Source of the DNA: Spirochaetales bacterium | GTDB taxonomy: Bacteria; Spirochaetota; Spirochaetia; SZUA-6; RPPD01 | Assembly (NCBI GenBank): GCA_016929065.1 | Contig: JAFGJO010000040.1 | Coordinates: 26,309-90,308, forward strand | DNA: 64,000 bases | Direction of reading: 5' to 3' | In this document: piece after piece, positions 8,791-18,585 of the stretch | How the letters are laid out: each line of letters begins with the position of its first letter | How positions within the stretch are numbered: position 1 is the first letter of the stretch | Notes under the pieces: generated by a model | Told to the model about the DNA's origin: nothing | Databases searched by the model: none | What the model saw: the letters and a program-made list of their open reading frames with translations, nothing else | Translations under genes and position numbers: made by a program

Positions 8791-11154
8791 ATGGAGCTTC
8801 AAAAAAAGAAATATTCAAGTCTGCTTGTTGTCTTCGTGCTGGCTGTTATTGCCTTATTTTTCTTTACCCCTCTGCTGATAAACGGGATTGTCTCTTTAAT
8901 GGAGGTCCGCCTGGATGACATTTCATTCACCGGAATACAAAATTATATCGATCTGTCCCAAAGCCCACATTATTGGACCGCCTTCGGCAACACAATCAAG
9001 TTTTTTTCATGGCTGAAAGTATTCATGATGTCACTCGTAATTCTGTCCGGTGTATACATCCTTCTCAACCTGAAAAAAACCGGCAGAGCGGTTTTTTTGG
9101 CAATCAGCGGGATTTTCCTGATTGTCTCCTCTCCGCTTCTTAATGCAGCCTTTTACACAATGTTCTACAGCCCGCAGACCGGGCTGGTCAATGCGATGCT
9201 TGAAGCAGCAGGACAGAAACCTGTTTATTTTCTTGCCGATCCCGAATATGCCCCGGAGATAATCGGAAATGCTGATTTTCTCTCCACTCTGGGACTGCTT
9301 TTGCCCGCGGCATTCATCATTTATACTGCGATCGCAAGGGGCAGCGCAGCATTGAGTACAGCCGGTACAGTTTCCCTGAAACAGCTGGTAAAAGATTCAT
9401 GGAGACTGATATGTGTTTTTACCATTGCGATCATCGGATTTTCGTATGCAAATTATGAGGCAATATTCAATCTGAGCTCCCCTTTAACATTCGAGGTCAC
9501 AGATATTCTTCAGACTTTGGCGTTCCGCAGCGGGCTGCAGGAGATGCGTTATGGATTTAGTGCCGCGGCATTGACGCCCGTGTTTTTTGTTTTGATTACC
9601 TGCGGTGCCGGATTATGGCTTTTCCTCGAAGGTACCGGCAGGGAGTTTTCAATAAGCATATTCAAAAAAAATCCGTCATCAGTCGTGTCTCCCGAAAGCC
9701 GGAAATCGCCCGCTGGTATTACTCTGCTGATTGCCGCCATTATTATAACGACTGTCGGTATCATCCTGCTGTTTGTGCGGCACACATTGCCTTTCATCAC
9801 CAGTGTGTTTTCATTGGATCGGCTAGGCGATGTGCTGAAAGCCGGCGGATTCATGGAACGCCTGTTTTCCTCCCTGCTGGTTACTGCTTCCGGGACAAGC
9901 CAGATGCTCATCCCTGCGGCACTATCGCTTCTCTGCGGATATGCAATTGGATACCTGCGGCCGAAGTCTGAAAAAATAATACTTTTCATTATTTCCCTGT
10001 TCATCTTTTTTTCCCCGGCTGTGTCATTCCTCTTCAACTTTATCATGATTCGGTCTTTGGGAATTATAAACACGGTGCAGGGAATAACTCTCCCCTATTT
10101 TGTTTCTGCACTCGGAATTTTTGTTTCAGTCTATTTTTTCCGCGGCATCCGAAAAGACCATGACCTGCTCATGGCATCTGGCTCTGCCCTGTCATTTTCC
10201 AAAATACAGAAAAAAACGCTTTTCGCCATTGGAGCCTTCGGGGTGCTGCTCTACAGCCTTTCCTCGATCAACTGGCTCAATGCCACCCTGTGGCCGATTG
10301 TCGCACAGTCGAACCCTCAGTTTTTCAATATCAATGTTCTCGCGAGAATCATCTTTATGGAGGGTGACATATATGGAATGGAAGGAATGGGCATTACAGG
10401 AGGTACAAAAGGGCTCATGGTTAACCTTATCCTCCTGCAGTACATCGTTCCGGTAGCTTTGTTTGTTATTTCTTCCCTTACTCTTTTATCCCGCATCAGC
10501 ATTATCAGCAGAAAAAAAACAGCCGGCAAGACCGCTGAACCGTATTCATTCGCTGCAGAAGAACTCGAGCCAATCAAGGCCGATAGTGGGTCTCAAAAAA
10601 AAGATGCACTGTCTCCCGCTCAATGCAAAGTGCTCCCCGCGTGGACACTCGGAATTTGCGCAGGAGTTCTTGGCCTCATCTGTTTTATAATCTTTCCTGG
10701 ATTGATTCCTGGAATATTCGGCCAAAGCAGCGGCGGTGCGGCCGGATTCATGTATATCTCGCTTGGCTTTTTTGTCATTCTCTCTCTGACAGGCGGTATT
10801 TTTTATTACATCAATATCTGGAAAGCGCACGCTGCTCTTAAAAAAGCAACAAATAACGCCTATCCCTACTCCCCTGCAATGGCTGTTTTCCTTCACTTTG
10901 TTCCCGTATTCTCCCTGATATGGCAGATCATGTGGACGGTAAAGCTGAACAAATTTCTGAATGATAACGGGAAACGTGTTTCCGGAGTGTATCTCCTTGT
11001 TTTTCTGAATATTGTCACCTTTATCGGGATCGTTCTTTGCGGGATAAGCATGTCGACCCCGGGGATGGTGATCTGCAGTTTTGCAGGACTTCTCATCCAG
11101 ACGACCCTGTCATACAAGGCCGCAGAAGAAGTGCAGTCACTGGTCGCCGGCTGA
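8791..11154 (+). CDS. Multi-pass membrane protein resembling a fused MalF-MalG-type ABC permease plus extra C-terminal membrane domain
   Basis: 787 aa; N-terminal half DDISFTGIQNYIDLSQSPHYWTAFGNTIKFF (MalF-like), second half LGIINTVQGITLPYFVSALGIFVSVYFFRGI..LLMASGSALSFSKIQKKTLFAIGAFGVLLYSLSSINWLNATLWPIV (MalG/EAA-loop-like). Confidence 0.6.
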   Translation: MELQKKKYSSLLVVFVLAVIALFFFTPLLINGIVSLMEVRLDDISFTGIQNYIDLSQSPHYWTAFGNTIKFFSWLKVFMMSLVILSGVYILLNLKKTGRAVFLAISGIFLIVSSPLLNAAFYTMFYSPQTGLVNAMLEAAGQKPVYFLADPEYAPEIIGNADFLSTLGLLLPAAFIIYTAIARGSAALSTAGTVSLKQLVKDSWRLICVFTIAIIGFSYANYEAIFNLSSPLTFEVTDILQTLAFRSGLQEMRYGFSAAALTPVFFVLITCGAGLWLFLEGTGREFSISIFKKNPSSVVSPESRKSPAGITLLIAAIIITTVGIILLFVRHTLPFITSVFSLDRLGDVLKAGGFMERLFSSLLVTASGTSQMLIPAALSLLCGYAIGYLRPKSEKIILFIISLFIFFSPAVSFLFNFIMIRSLGIINTVQGITLPYFVSALGIFVSVYFFRGIRKDHDLLMASGSALSFSKIQKKTLFAIGAFGVLLYSLSSINWLNATLWPIVAQSNPQFFNINVLARIIFMEGDIYGMEGMGITGGTKGLMVNLILLQYIVPVALFVISSLTLLSRISIISRKKTAGKTAEPYSFAAEELEPIKADSGSQKKDALSPAQCKVLPAWTLGICAGVLGLICFIIFPGLIPGIFGQSSGGAAGFMYISLGFFVILSLTGGIFYYINIWKAHAALKKATNNAYPYSPAMAVFLHFVPVFSLIWQIMWTVKLNKFLNDNGKRVSGVYLLVFLNIVTFIGIVLCGISMSTPGMVICSFAGLLIQTTLSYKAAEEVQSLVAG

Positions 11155-11165
11155 TCATAATTTAC

Positions 11166-11201
11166 AAAGCGGTATGCAGACATTGCATACCGCTTTTTTT
11201 T
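11166..11201 (+). terminator. Rho-independent terminator
   Basis: AAAGCGGTATGCAGACATTGCATACCGCTTTTTTTT stem-loop and U tract after the 787-aa ORF. Confidence 0.85.
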
Positions 11202-11268
11202 ATTTTCATTTGCAGATTCGCTTTTGACCCTTTAAACTTGATATATAATCCCCAAAAAGGAGCCGGGT

Positions 11269-11817
11269 ATGCAAATCTGTCGTATTTGTTGTTTCCTTCT
11301 ATTTATTGCCTTGTTTGGCTGCACACAGGATAATCAATCGGAGGATGCCGGTTTTGCAAAAGTTCCTTTGCCGTCTTCTGTAGCCGCAGACAATGTTGTA
11401 CTGGAAATTTTAAACAATTCGGGAGGTAATGCACCGGTGCTGTTTGATCTTCCCACCATCATGGCGTTTCCGCAAACCTCATTTACCGGTAATGATCCCT
11501 GGGACCATACCGCACATAAATTCACCGGTGTACAGCTTTTCCCTTTATTAAAAAGAATCGGGATACAGAATACCGCAACTCGTGTTGAGGTCATTGCTGC
11601 AAATAATTACAGGATAACGATCGGGCTTGAAGACATGCAGCGCTATAATTACCTGTTATCATATTCCATGGATAATGTTCTGCTTCAGGGAAATCCCGAT
11701 TTAAAAAAACGGGGCTCTCTTATGATTGCCATCAATTTTGACAAATATAAAAATCTTGATACCGAATTGTACAAGAATCATCTTGTCTGGCAGGTTAAAA
11801 CCATAATTGTCAGGTGA
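11269..11817 (+). CDS. Lipoprotein with molybdopterin-dependent-oxidoreductase-like domain
   Basis: Lipobox-like LFGC; MAFPQTSFTGNDPWDHTAHKFTGVQLFPLLKRIGI and NYRITIGLEDMQRYNYLLSYSMDNVLL resemble stand-alone SUOX-fold domains. Confidence 0.55.
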   Translation: MQICRICCFLLFIALFGCTQDNQSEDAGFAKVPLPSSVAADNVVLEILNNSGGNAPVLFDLPTIMAFPQTSFTGNDPWDHTAHKFTGVQLFPLLKRIGIQNTATRVEVIAANNYRITIGLEDMQRYNYLLSYSMDNVLLQGNPDLKKRGSLMIAINFDKYKNLDTELYKNHLVWQVKTIIVR

Positions 11818-11821
11818 TGCC

Positions 11822-12688
11822 ATGAAAAAAATACCATTACAGCCGATTGCCATGGCCGGTGCAGGCATTTTGCTTTTCGGTTCCATTATGTTTGGATTAA
11901 TTATCTCATTCCAGCTCCGTGAATCGGCATCCATTGAAAAAGAATTTTTTCACGAAAGTATTCTGGATCAAAGTTCTGCATTGAACAGGGTCATATTTGC
12001 AGCTGCTGAGTTTTATGAATTCAATGCATCCGACAAAACTGCTCCGGGATGGCTTGAGAAAAAAATTGAATCATGCAGAAATCTGATAAGTCACGCTTCA
12101 ATTCCTCCGTTTGTTGCCCGGGATATCTATGAACGCTATATAACCCGGGACCCGCTGTTCCTGGCCGAGCGCATTGCAAGCACAGACAAGGCTTATGCCG
12201 GAAGTCTTGAGACACTCATCAGGATTTATGAAAATATTTCCGAATCACACAGTACAAACGGGAAAACACAGTTTGTCCTTGAATTTGACGCATCATTCGC
12301 AGCCTTTTATACAGCATTGAAGGAACGAAACAGCGTCATGACAATGCTTGAGGCGACCTATCATGCCCAGCTGCGGACAAACCTTGCGTGGACCCAGAAT
12401 ATAATGGATCTCATGCTCATGGGCCAGACAATTACCATCCTGGCATCGCTGGCAGTCATGTTTTTAAGCTCCCGCGCTCAGAGTAAACAGGTAAAAGTTC
12501 TTCATGGATTAATTCCAATTTGCGCCAAATGCAAAAAAATTCGTGACGACAAGGGCTACTGGAGTCAGGTTGAAACATATATTACCCGGCATACCGAGGC
12601 AGATTTCAGCCACGGGATTTGTCCCGACTGCATGAAAGAAATGTATCCGGAATATATTCCCGTAAATGATCTTTTGGACAGAACATAA
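11822..12688 (+). CDS. Membrane sensor-like protein with C-terminal Cys-rich module
   Basis: Two predicted TM segments around a periplasmic region; C-terminal LHGLIPICAKCKKIRDDKGYWSQVETYITRHTEADFSHGICPDCMKEMYPEY, a module often seen at ends of PAS/kinase/receiver proteins. Confidence 0.65.
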   Translation: MKKIPLQPIAMAGAGILLFGSIMFGLIISFQLRESASIEKEFFHESILDQSSALNRVIFAAAEFYEFNASDKTAPGWLEKKIESCRNLISHASIPPFVARDIYERYITRDPLFLAERIASTDKAYAGSLETLIRIYENISESHSTNGKTQFVLEFDASFAAFYTALKERNSVMTMLEATYHAQLRTNLAWTQNIMDLMLMGQTITILASLAVMFLSSRAQSKQVKVLHGLIPICAKCKKIRDDKGYWSQVETYITRHTEADFSHGICPDCMKEMYPEYIPVNDLLDRT

Positions 12689-12704
12689 AAAATCCAGAGA
12701 TCCG

Positions 12705-13502
12705 CTACAGATTCAGAAGGGCATTGTACCGGCTCCGCATGGAGGGCTGCTTGTAGAAATTATTTACATTGTAATCGAGGGGATTCACAATAATTGCAGC
12801 CAGCCTGCAGAACTCTTCCCGCGTCAAATGTGATATCGGCTTTTTGTAATGGTACTGTACCGCTGCACCCAGTCCGTACACCCCTTTGCCCCATTCGATG
12901 TAATTAAGGTACAGCTCCAGTATCCGTTCCTTGCTCATCACCCCGTCCAGAATAAGGGCGATGATGACCTCCATGTATTTCCGGAGGTAATTTCTGGAGG
13001 GAACAAGAAACAGTGTTCTGGTCAACTGCTGGGTGATGGTACTCCCGCCCAGAATTATTTTGTCATACTTTGAGTTAACCTGGTATGCGCGCTTGATCGC
13101 CTCAAAGTCAATTCCCGCATGGGTATAAAAGTTTTTGTCTTCAACCCGTACATACATCGCAGGGATATATTTCGGGATTTTCTTCAAGGGAATAAATAGA
13201 ACCGGTTTGGGGATATAGTGACGGGTTACATACCGTTCCGCCATGAGCGATGTGGCCGGGGGATTAAAAAAAGAGTATGCCAGGGAGAGAACAAGCGCAT
13301 ACACTATCAGGGCAACATGAAAAATAAAAACAGTACCGACAACAAATATTGCCAGTTTTTTAAAAAGAAATCCCGCCAGCCTGGTTGAATCGTACTCTGA
13401 CAGAAATATTTTATCAAGCTTTTTTGGCGGCTGCGGCAGTTCGCCCTTCCCCGCCTGCCGTAATGAGAATGAATGAAATGACAAGTTTTTAAAAAAATGC
13501 AT
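12705..13502 (-). CDS. mtgA: Monofunctional biosynthetic peptidoglycan transglycosylase (GT51)
   Basis: VEDKNFYTHAGIDFEAIKRA, GGSTITQQLTRTLFL, ELYLNYIEWGKGVYGLGAAVQYHYKK. Confidence 0.9.
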   Translation of the reverse strand: MHFFKNLSFHSFSLRQAGKGELPQPPKKLDKIFLSEYDSTRLAGFLFKKLAIFVVGTVFIFHVALIVYALVLSLAYSFFNPPATSLMAERYVTRHYIPKPVLFIPLKKIPKYIPAMYVRVEDKNFYTHAGIDFEAIKRAYQVNSKYDKIILGGSTITQQLTRTLFLVPSRNYLRKYMEVIIALILDGVMSKERILELYLNYIEWGKGVYGLGAAVQYHYKKPISHLTREEFCRLAAIIVNPLDYNVNNFYKQPSMRSRYNALLNL

Positions 13503-13619
13503 CGTTATCTACTCTTACTGTACCATGTTTGCCGGTGACTATCCTGATAAAATCCCAATTAATATAGTAACCAAATATCCGGAAAGTCAATCATTATCAA
13601 AATGCAGGCCGTGCAATAC

Positions 13620-14672
13620 TCAGGCTGATTCCCATTCTGCTTTTGCCGTCTGCCATAATTGAACATTATTTTTCATTTCGCTGATTATCGGCAGTTCATA
13701 GGGACATTTTTTTTCACACTCCCCGCATTCAGTGCATTGATCATGAGAAGCAATGATGGGAGGAAGCCAGGTTTTAAAAAGCTTCTCGGGCGGAAACCGT
13801 TTGATCATCGATTTCATGGTCATCAACAGCACAATCCTCACCCCCTGGGCACACGGAGAACAGTATTCGCATCGCCGGCAGAATAATTTTCCCAGTTCAG
13901 CCTGAATGCTCCGGATCATACTTTCATCTGATGATTTCTGTGAGTTTCGATAAAACACATCAGCAGCACTCTCTGCTTCCTGAAAAAGTTCATCGATCTC
14001 TTCTACTGTCTCAAACCCGGGATCTGCCGCAACTTCATCAAACCGCGAAAGAAACCGCACACACAGCGGCCCGTTTGTAATCATGCCGCCGCCGAGGGGC
14101 TTCATGGCAATAAATCCGATATCCTGTTTCCGGCATAAATCCAGAATATCCATGGAGTCTTCGGCAACAATAATATTGAACGGCCACTGGAATACCTCAA
14201 TATGCCCGGAGGAAAGTGCCGCAAACGCACCCTCTTTTGTATGAGCTGATGCACCAATATGCCCGATTCTGCCCTGCGCTTTGAGCTCCAGCAGATAATC
14301 AAGTACTCCATTTTTCAGCATCATTTCCCAATCTTCCTGATTCCGCACATTATGGATCTGATACAGGTCAATGTAATTAATGCCCAGCCGTGAAAACGAG
14401 GTTTCGACGATGCTTCTCATCATTTCCGCTGTTTCTGCATGCCCTTTGGTAAAAATATATACTGAATTGCGGGGAATACGCCTTAAAACCCGGCCGATCA
14501 CTTCTTCAGAATGTCCGTATGCATTCGCGGTATCACACCAGTTCATCCCTGCCTGAAGCGCATGGAATACCACGTCCTCGGCCTTTTGCGGGGTATGGCG
14601 CTGAATGGGGATTCCCCCGAAACCGATTTTGGTAACCTGCAAATTTGTTTTTCCCAGGCGTACGTTCTGCAT
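13620..14672 (-). CDS. Aldo/keto reductase with C-terminal 4Fe-4S domain
   Basis: MQNVRLGKTNLQVTKIGFGGIPIQR, DTANAYGHSEEVIGR, DLYQIHNV; C-terminal CTECGECEKKCPYELPI. Confidence 0.9.
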   Translation of the reverse strand: MQNVRLGKTNLQVTKIGFGGIPIQRHTPQKAEDVVFHALQAGMNWCDTANAYGHSEEVIGRVLRRIPRNSVYIFTKGHAETAEMMRSIVETSFSRLGINYIDLYQIHNVRNQEDWEMMLKNGVLDYLLELKAQGRIGHIGASAHTKEGAFAALSSGHIEVFQWPFNIIVAEDSMDILDLCRKQDIGFIAMKPLGGGMITNGPLCVRFLSRFDEVAADPGFETVEEIDELFQEAESAADVFYRNSQKSSDESMIRSIQAELGKLFCRRCEYCSPCAQGVRIVLLMTMKSMIKRFPPEKLFKTWLPPIIASHDQCTECGECEKKCPYELPIISEMKNNVQLWQTAKAEWESA

Positions 14673-14850
14673 GAATACTCCTTCCCCGAAATTTGTTTTT
14701 TTTCCATACTGACAAAGCAGCCGGATTCTGTCAACTCGAATTCTCCCCATTTCCGCCGTGGAACTTTAAAACTGCGGGAAAATGCAAAAATGACACGGAA
14801 AAACAAAAGAAAACCCGAGATACCACTGATTAGATTTTTTACACGACGCC

Positions 14851-15813
14851 TTGTTTATTCAGCCGAAAATGAATATTTTATATATAATGAAAACTGTATT
14901 TTACATGATAGAAAGTTTTTTTGCAGTCTTGATCATTGTCGTTTTCATTCTTATTACAGTCAGTGCAGTAACACCACAAACGACCTTGTCAAAAGCAGAT
15001 GTGCCGCACACCACCCTGATTATACATGCACTGCCCGTGGCATTTCCGGGAAGGATCCAAAAAGTAACAGAAGAAGGCACAGACTGGAAAATAATTCTGG
15101 ACGGAGACACTTTTTTCTGGGCAGACGGGCGGCTGCTTCCTGAAAAAGACCTGACAGATATCAACAAATACTCCCGCCACCCGTTCTACAGCTACACCAG
15201 AGAACTTCGCCCGATTCCCCAATACACAGACGAAGAAAAAAAAGGCCTGAATGAACGGATAGCAAACCGGAAAAATGACCCGCCAAAAAGAAATCCTGCT
15301 TTCCATAATGCGCTCTGGAGGGTTTATGACAAAAAGTCGGCTGATGAAACGATGAAATGGATCAGTTTTCTGAATTATACTGTACAAATTCATCCTGGAA
15401 TTGAAAGCAGTCTTGATTCGGTAGAAACTGAAATTCGGCAGAAAGCGGAACATAATCCTGAATTAAAAAAATATATTTCTTCATTCACACGGATTTCCGG
15501 ATACACATGGCGGCCGATTGCCGATACAAAATCACTCAGTTTTCATTCCTACGGCGTGGCCATTGACATTATTCCCGGGGATACCGGGGGGAAAGAACAA
15601 TACTGGCTGTGGACGGCACGTTCCAACGCTGAATGGTTCCAGGTGCCCTATTCCCGGCGCTATTCACCGCCGGCTGAATTTATCGAGGCCTTCGAGCATC
15701 ATGGTTTTATCTGGGGAGGAAAATGGTTTTATTTTGATACGATACACTTTGAATACCGCCCGGAGATTCTGATTGCAAACGGGATGAGGCCGGAAAAAAT
15801 ACTCCCGCAATAA
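14851..15813 (+). CDS. M15-family D-alanyl-D-alanine carboxypeptidase-like protein
   Basis: SFHSYGVAIDIIP ... EHHGFIWGGKWFYFDTIHFEYRPEIL. Exact start uncertain. Confidence 0.8.
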   Translation: MFIQPKMNILYIMKTVFYMIESFFAVLIIVVFILITVSAVTPQTTLSKADVPHTTLIIHALPVAFPGRIQKVTEEGTDWKIILDGDTFFWADGRLLPEKDLTDINKYSRHPFYSYTRELRPIPQYTDEEKKGLNERIANRKNDPPKRNPAFHNALWRVYDKKSADETMKWISFLNYTVQIHPGIESSLDSVETEIRQKAEHNPELKKYISSFTRISGYTWRPIADTKSLSFHSYGVAIDIIPGDTGGKEQYWLWTARSNAEWFQVPYSRRYSPPAEFIEAFEHHGFIWGGKWFYFDTIHFEYRPEILIANGMRPEKILPQ

Positions 15814-15826
15814 GCACCAACAGGCA

Positions 15827-16105
15827 TTACGCCGGATCGGCGGTGTTGCGCGCGCGGCTGATCAGCTCCACAATTGAGGCAATTTTCGGCTGCGCCGGTG
15901 CGTGCAGTTTTGAAAGCTGTTCCGGGGTAAATTTTGTTTCGAGATATTCATTGATTGACATCCGGTCTGCCCAGCATTGGTAAATAATCCTGCACGGCAT
16001 GGTAATTCCCTCTGCAGCACAGTATGAAAACGGCACTTTATGGCCGAGCCTTCGGCAGTACAATTCTTTGTTTTCTTTAAAATCTGTCATGATGATTTCT
16101 TCCAC
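15827..16105 (-). CDS. Hypothetical small Cys-containing protein
   Basis: 92-aa ORF with YCRRLGHKVPFSYCAAEGITMPCRIIYQCWADR. Confidence 0.55.
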   Translation of the reverse strand: MEEIIMTDFKENKELYCRRLGHKVPFSYCAAEGITMPCRIIYQCWADRMSINEYLETKFTPEQLSKLHAPAQPKIASIVELISRARNTADPA

Positions 16106-16278
16106 TTCTTATAATAACATACCCCGCTGTTTTTCACAACGGGGCACACTGATTTTTCCGAACTTTGTTTATACAGCTTGCAGAATGGATTTTTTCCAAT
16201 TTTTATTACAGAAAAAATCCATTTCTGCTGCGTGTCGGAGAAAATATCCATTTGAAATTGTAATTTTATCCGACTCTC

Positions 16279-17667
16279 TCACCATTTCCCTGATTTCACC
16301 ATCTTCGGCTTCGGCAGATTGTCAAGCTCATGAATTGCGCTTCCCATTTCACTTTCCGGCAGCTCATAGTGTACCAGTTTCCCCTGGAAGAAGCTGTCAT
16401 ATCCGGAAAGGTCCATCAGGCCGTGGCCGGAAAGTCCAAAGACAATCACCTTTTCCTTGCCCTCTTCACTGGCTTTCTTTGCCTCCTGAATAGTCGCGGC
16501 AATTGCATGGCTGGTTTCCGGCGCAGGGATAATTCCCTCGGTCCTTGCAAACAGCACTGCTGCTTCATAACACTCAATCTGGCCAATCGCCCGTGGTGTC
16601 ACCAGGCCTTCAACAATTGTCTGGCTCACCAAAGGCGCCATGCCGTGATAGCGCAGCCCGCCTGCGTGAATCGGCGGTGGAATAAAGTCATGGCCCAGCG
16701 AATGCATGGGCAACAGCGGCGTCATTTTGGCGGTATCGCCGTGGTCATAGACAAACGGCCCCTTGGTCATAGTGGGGCAGGATGTCGGCTCAACCGCGAT
16801 TACCTCGATATTGGCACCATTGATTTTATCGCTTAAAAACGGGAATGAAAGTCCGGCAAAGTTTGATCCGCCGCCGGCACATCCAATAACAATATCAACC
16901 TTTTTCTCGCCAATTTTTGCCAGCTGTTTTTTTGTTTCCTGCCCGATAATCGTCTGATGGAGCATAACATGATTGAGCACACTTCCCAGCGCGTATCGGG
17001 TTTGTCCACTCTTGTCGGTCACGGCTGCTTCGATTGCCTCGGAAATTGCGATTCCAAGGCTTCCCGGAGTATCCGGATACTTTTCAAGGATATTGCGGCC
17101 CGCATTGGTTTCTGTGGACGGGCTGGCAATACAGTTTGCGCCCCATGTCTGCATCATGATTTTTCGAAATGGTTTCTGGTCAAAACTGATCCGTACCATA
17201 TACACTTTACATTCAAGCCCAAGCAGTGAACACGCAAATGCAAGAGCACTTCCCCACTGTCCCGCACCGGTCTCTGTGGTAATCCGCTTGATGCCGAACT
17301 GCTTGTTGTACCAGGCCTGTGCAACAGCGGTATTCGGCTTGTGGCTTCCCGGAGGCGAAACACTCTCGTTTTTATAGTAGATTTTCGCCGGTGTCCCAAG
17401 CGCTTTTTCCAATGCATAGGCACGGTGAAGGGGTGTCGGACGCCATTTGTGTAAAATTGCCAGAATCTCCTGTGGAATATCAATCCAGCGTTCGGTACTT
17501 ACCTCCTGCTCGATAATGTTCATGGGAAAAACCGGTGCCAGCATGTCCGGAGTTATGGGATTGCCGTCCGGCCCCAACGGCGGCTGAAGCGGTGAAGGAA
17601 GGTCTGCCGCAATGTTGTACCACTGTCTCGGCATCTCGTCTTCGTTCAGAAAAACTTTCGTCTGCAT
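16279..17667 (-). CDS. trpB: TrpB2-type tryptophan synthase beta-like PLP enzyme
   Basis: [75 protein letters not shown], typical of the long TrpB2 class. Confidence 0.93.
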   Translation of the reverse strand: MQTKVFLNEDEMPRQWYNIAADLPSPLQPPLGPDGNPITPDMLAPVFPMNIIEQEVSTERWIDIPQEILAILHKWRPTPLHRAYALEKALGTPAKIYYKNESVSPPGSHKPNTAVAQAWYNKQFGIKRITTETGAGQWGSALAFACSLLGLECKVYMVRISFDQKPFRKIMMQTWGANCIASPSTETNAGRNILEKYPDTPGSLGIAISEAIEAAVTDKSGQTRYALGSVLNHVMLHQTIIGQETKKQLAKIGEKKVDIVIGCAGGGSNFAGLSFPFLSDKINGANIEVIAVEPTSCPTMTKGPFVYDHGDTAKMTPLLPMHSLGHDFIPPPIHAGGLRYHGMAPLVSQTIVEGLVTPRAIGQIECYEAAVLFARTEGIIPAPETSHAIAATIQEAKKASEEGKEKVIVFGLSGHGLMDLSGYDSFFQGKLVHYELPESEMGSAIHELDNLPKPKMVKSGKW

Positions 17668-17688
17668 GTAATCCTCCTTGTCTGAATG

Positions 17689-18006
17689 TCAGTGTGAAGA
17701 GTGCTTCTCTTCGAATACCTTTTTTAATGCGGAATTTTCTTTCTTGAGTTCACGCGCACCGCGCGTAATCTTGCACAGACTCACCCCCAGATCGGCGGCA
17801 ATCGTGCGCTGACTTTTTCCTTCAAACAGCAATTTAACAATATCCCACCGAAGCGAAAGCTTCGCCGCCTCGCTTCCGGTAAGGAGTTCTCGAAGCAGTT
17901 TTTCAATCTGCGATGCGTTTTCTGCCGCAGAAAATAGTTTGGCGATCTCCGGTATTCTGTCCATTGTGTATCTATCCATAGAAACAGCTTTCCGGGCTTT
18001 TGTCAA
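17689..18006 (-). CDS. trpR: Trp repressor family protein
   Basis: LLTGSEAAKLSLRWDIVKLLFEGKSQRTIAADLGVSLCKITRGARELKK; adjacent to and upstream of trpB2. Confidence 0.8.
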   Translation of the reverse strand: MTKARKAVSMDRYTMDRIPEIAKLFSAAENASQIEKLLRELLTGSEAAKLSLRWDIVKLLFEGKSQRTIAADLGVSLCKITRGARELKKENSALKKVFEEKHSSH

Positions 18007-18133
18007 GAACAGGATATTTTATACAAAGAGATACCAGAAATGAGCTTTGCTTCTCCTGCCGCTGCGTGATAAATGTTATTGACACGACACGGTTTATCAT
18101 GTGCAATAAGCCAGAATAATCTGGAGGGATATC

Positions 18134-18502
18134 ATGAAGTTTTGCTGGACAACAATCAATGTGAGCGATATGGAAAAGTCATTGGCATTTTACCGGGATA
18201 TCATCGGGCTTACTATCAACCGCCGCATGTCCCCAAACTCCGATATGGAATTGGCATTCCTTGGTGACGGCGATACACAGCTGGAGCTGATCTGCAATAA
18301 AAAAAACACGGACATCAGCCATGGGAAAGACATTTCTCTGGGTTTTGTGGTTGATTCAACGGAAAAATTCACAGCATTTCTGCAGTCGAAAGAGATTGCA
18401 CTGCACTCCGGGCCCTTTCAGCCGAATCCAAACATCCGCTTTGTTTATGCATTGGATCCAGACGGCTTGAAGATCCAGTTCGTTGAAAATATTGCACAGT
18501 AA
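18134..18502 (+). CDS. VOC/glyoxalase family protein
   Basis: MKFCWTTINVSDMEKSLAFYRDIIGLTINRR ... YALDPDGLKIQFVE. Confidence 0.88.
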   Translation: MKFCWTTINVSDMEKSLAFYRDIIGLTINRRMSPNSDMELAFLGDGDTQLELICNKKNTDISHGKDISLGFVVDSTEKFTAFLQSKEIALHSGPFQPNPNIRFVYALDPDGLKIQFVENIAQ

Positions 18503-18585
18503 AGAATGAAAACCATTCTTCTTCCTTAATTTTTATTTGCAACTGCACTCCCCTTTTCCTACAATTGAAGAGGAGGTGCTGCTCA

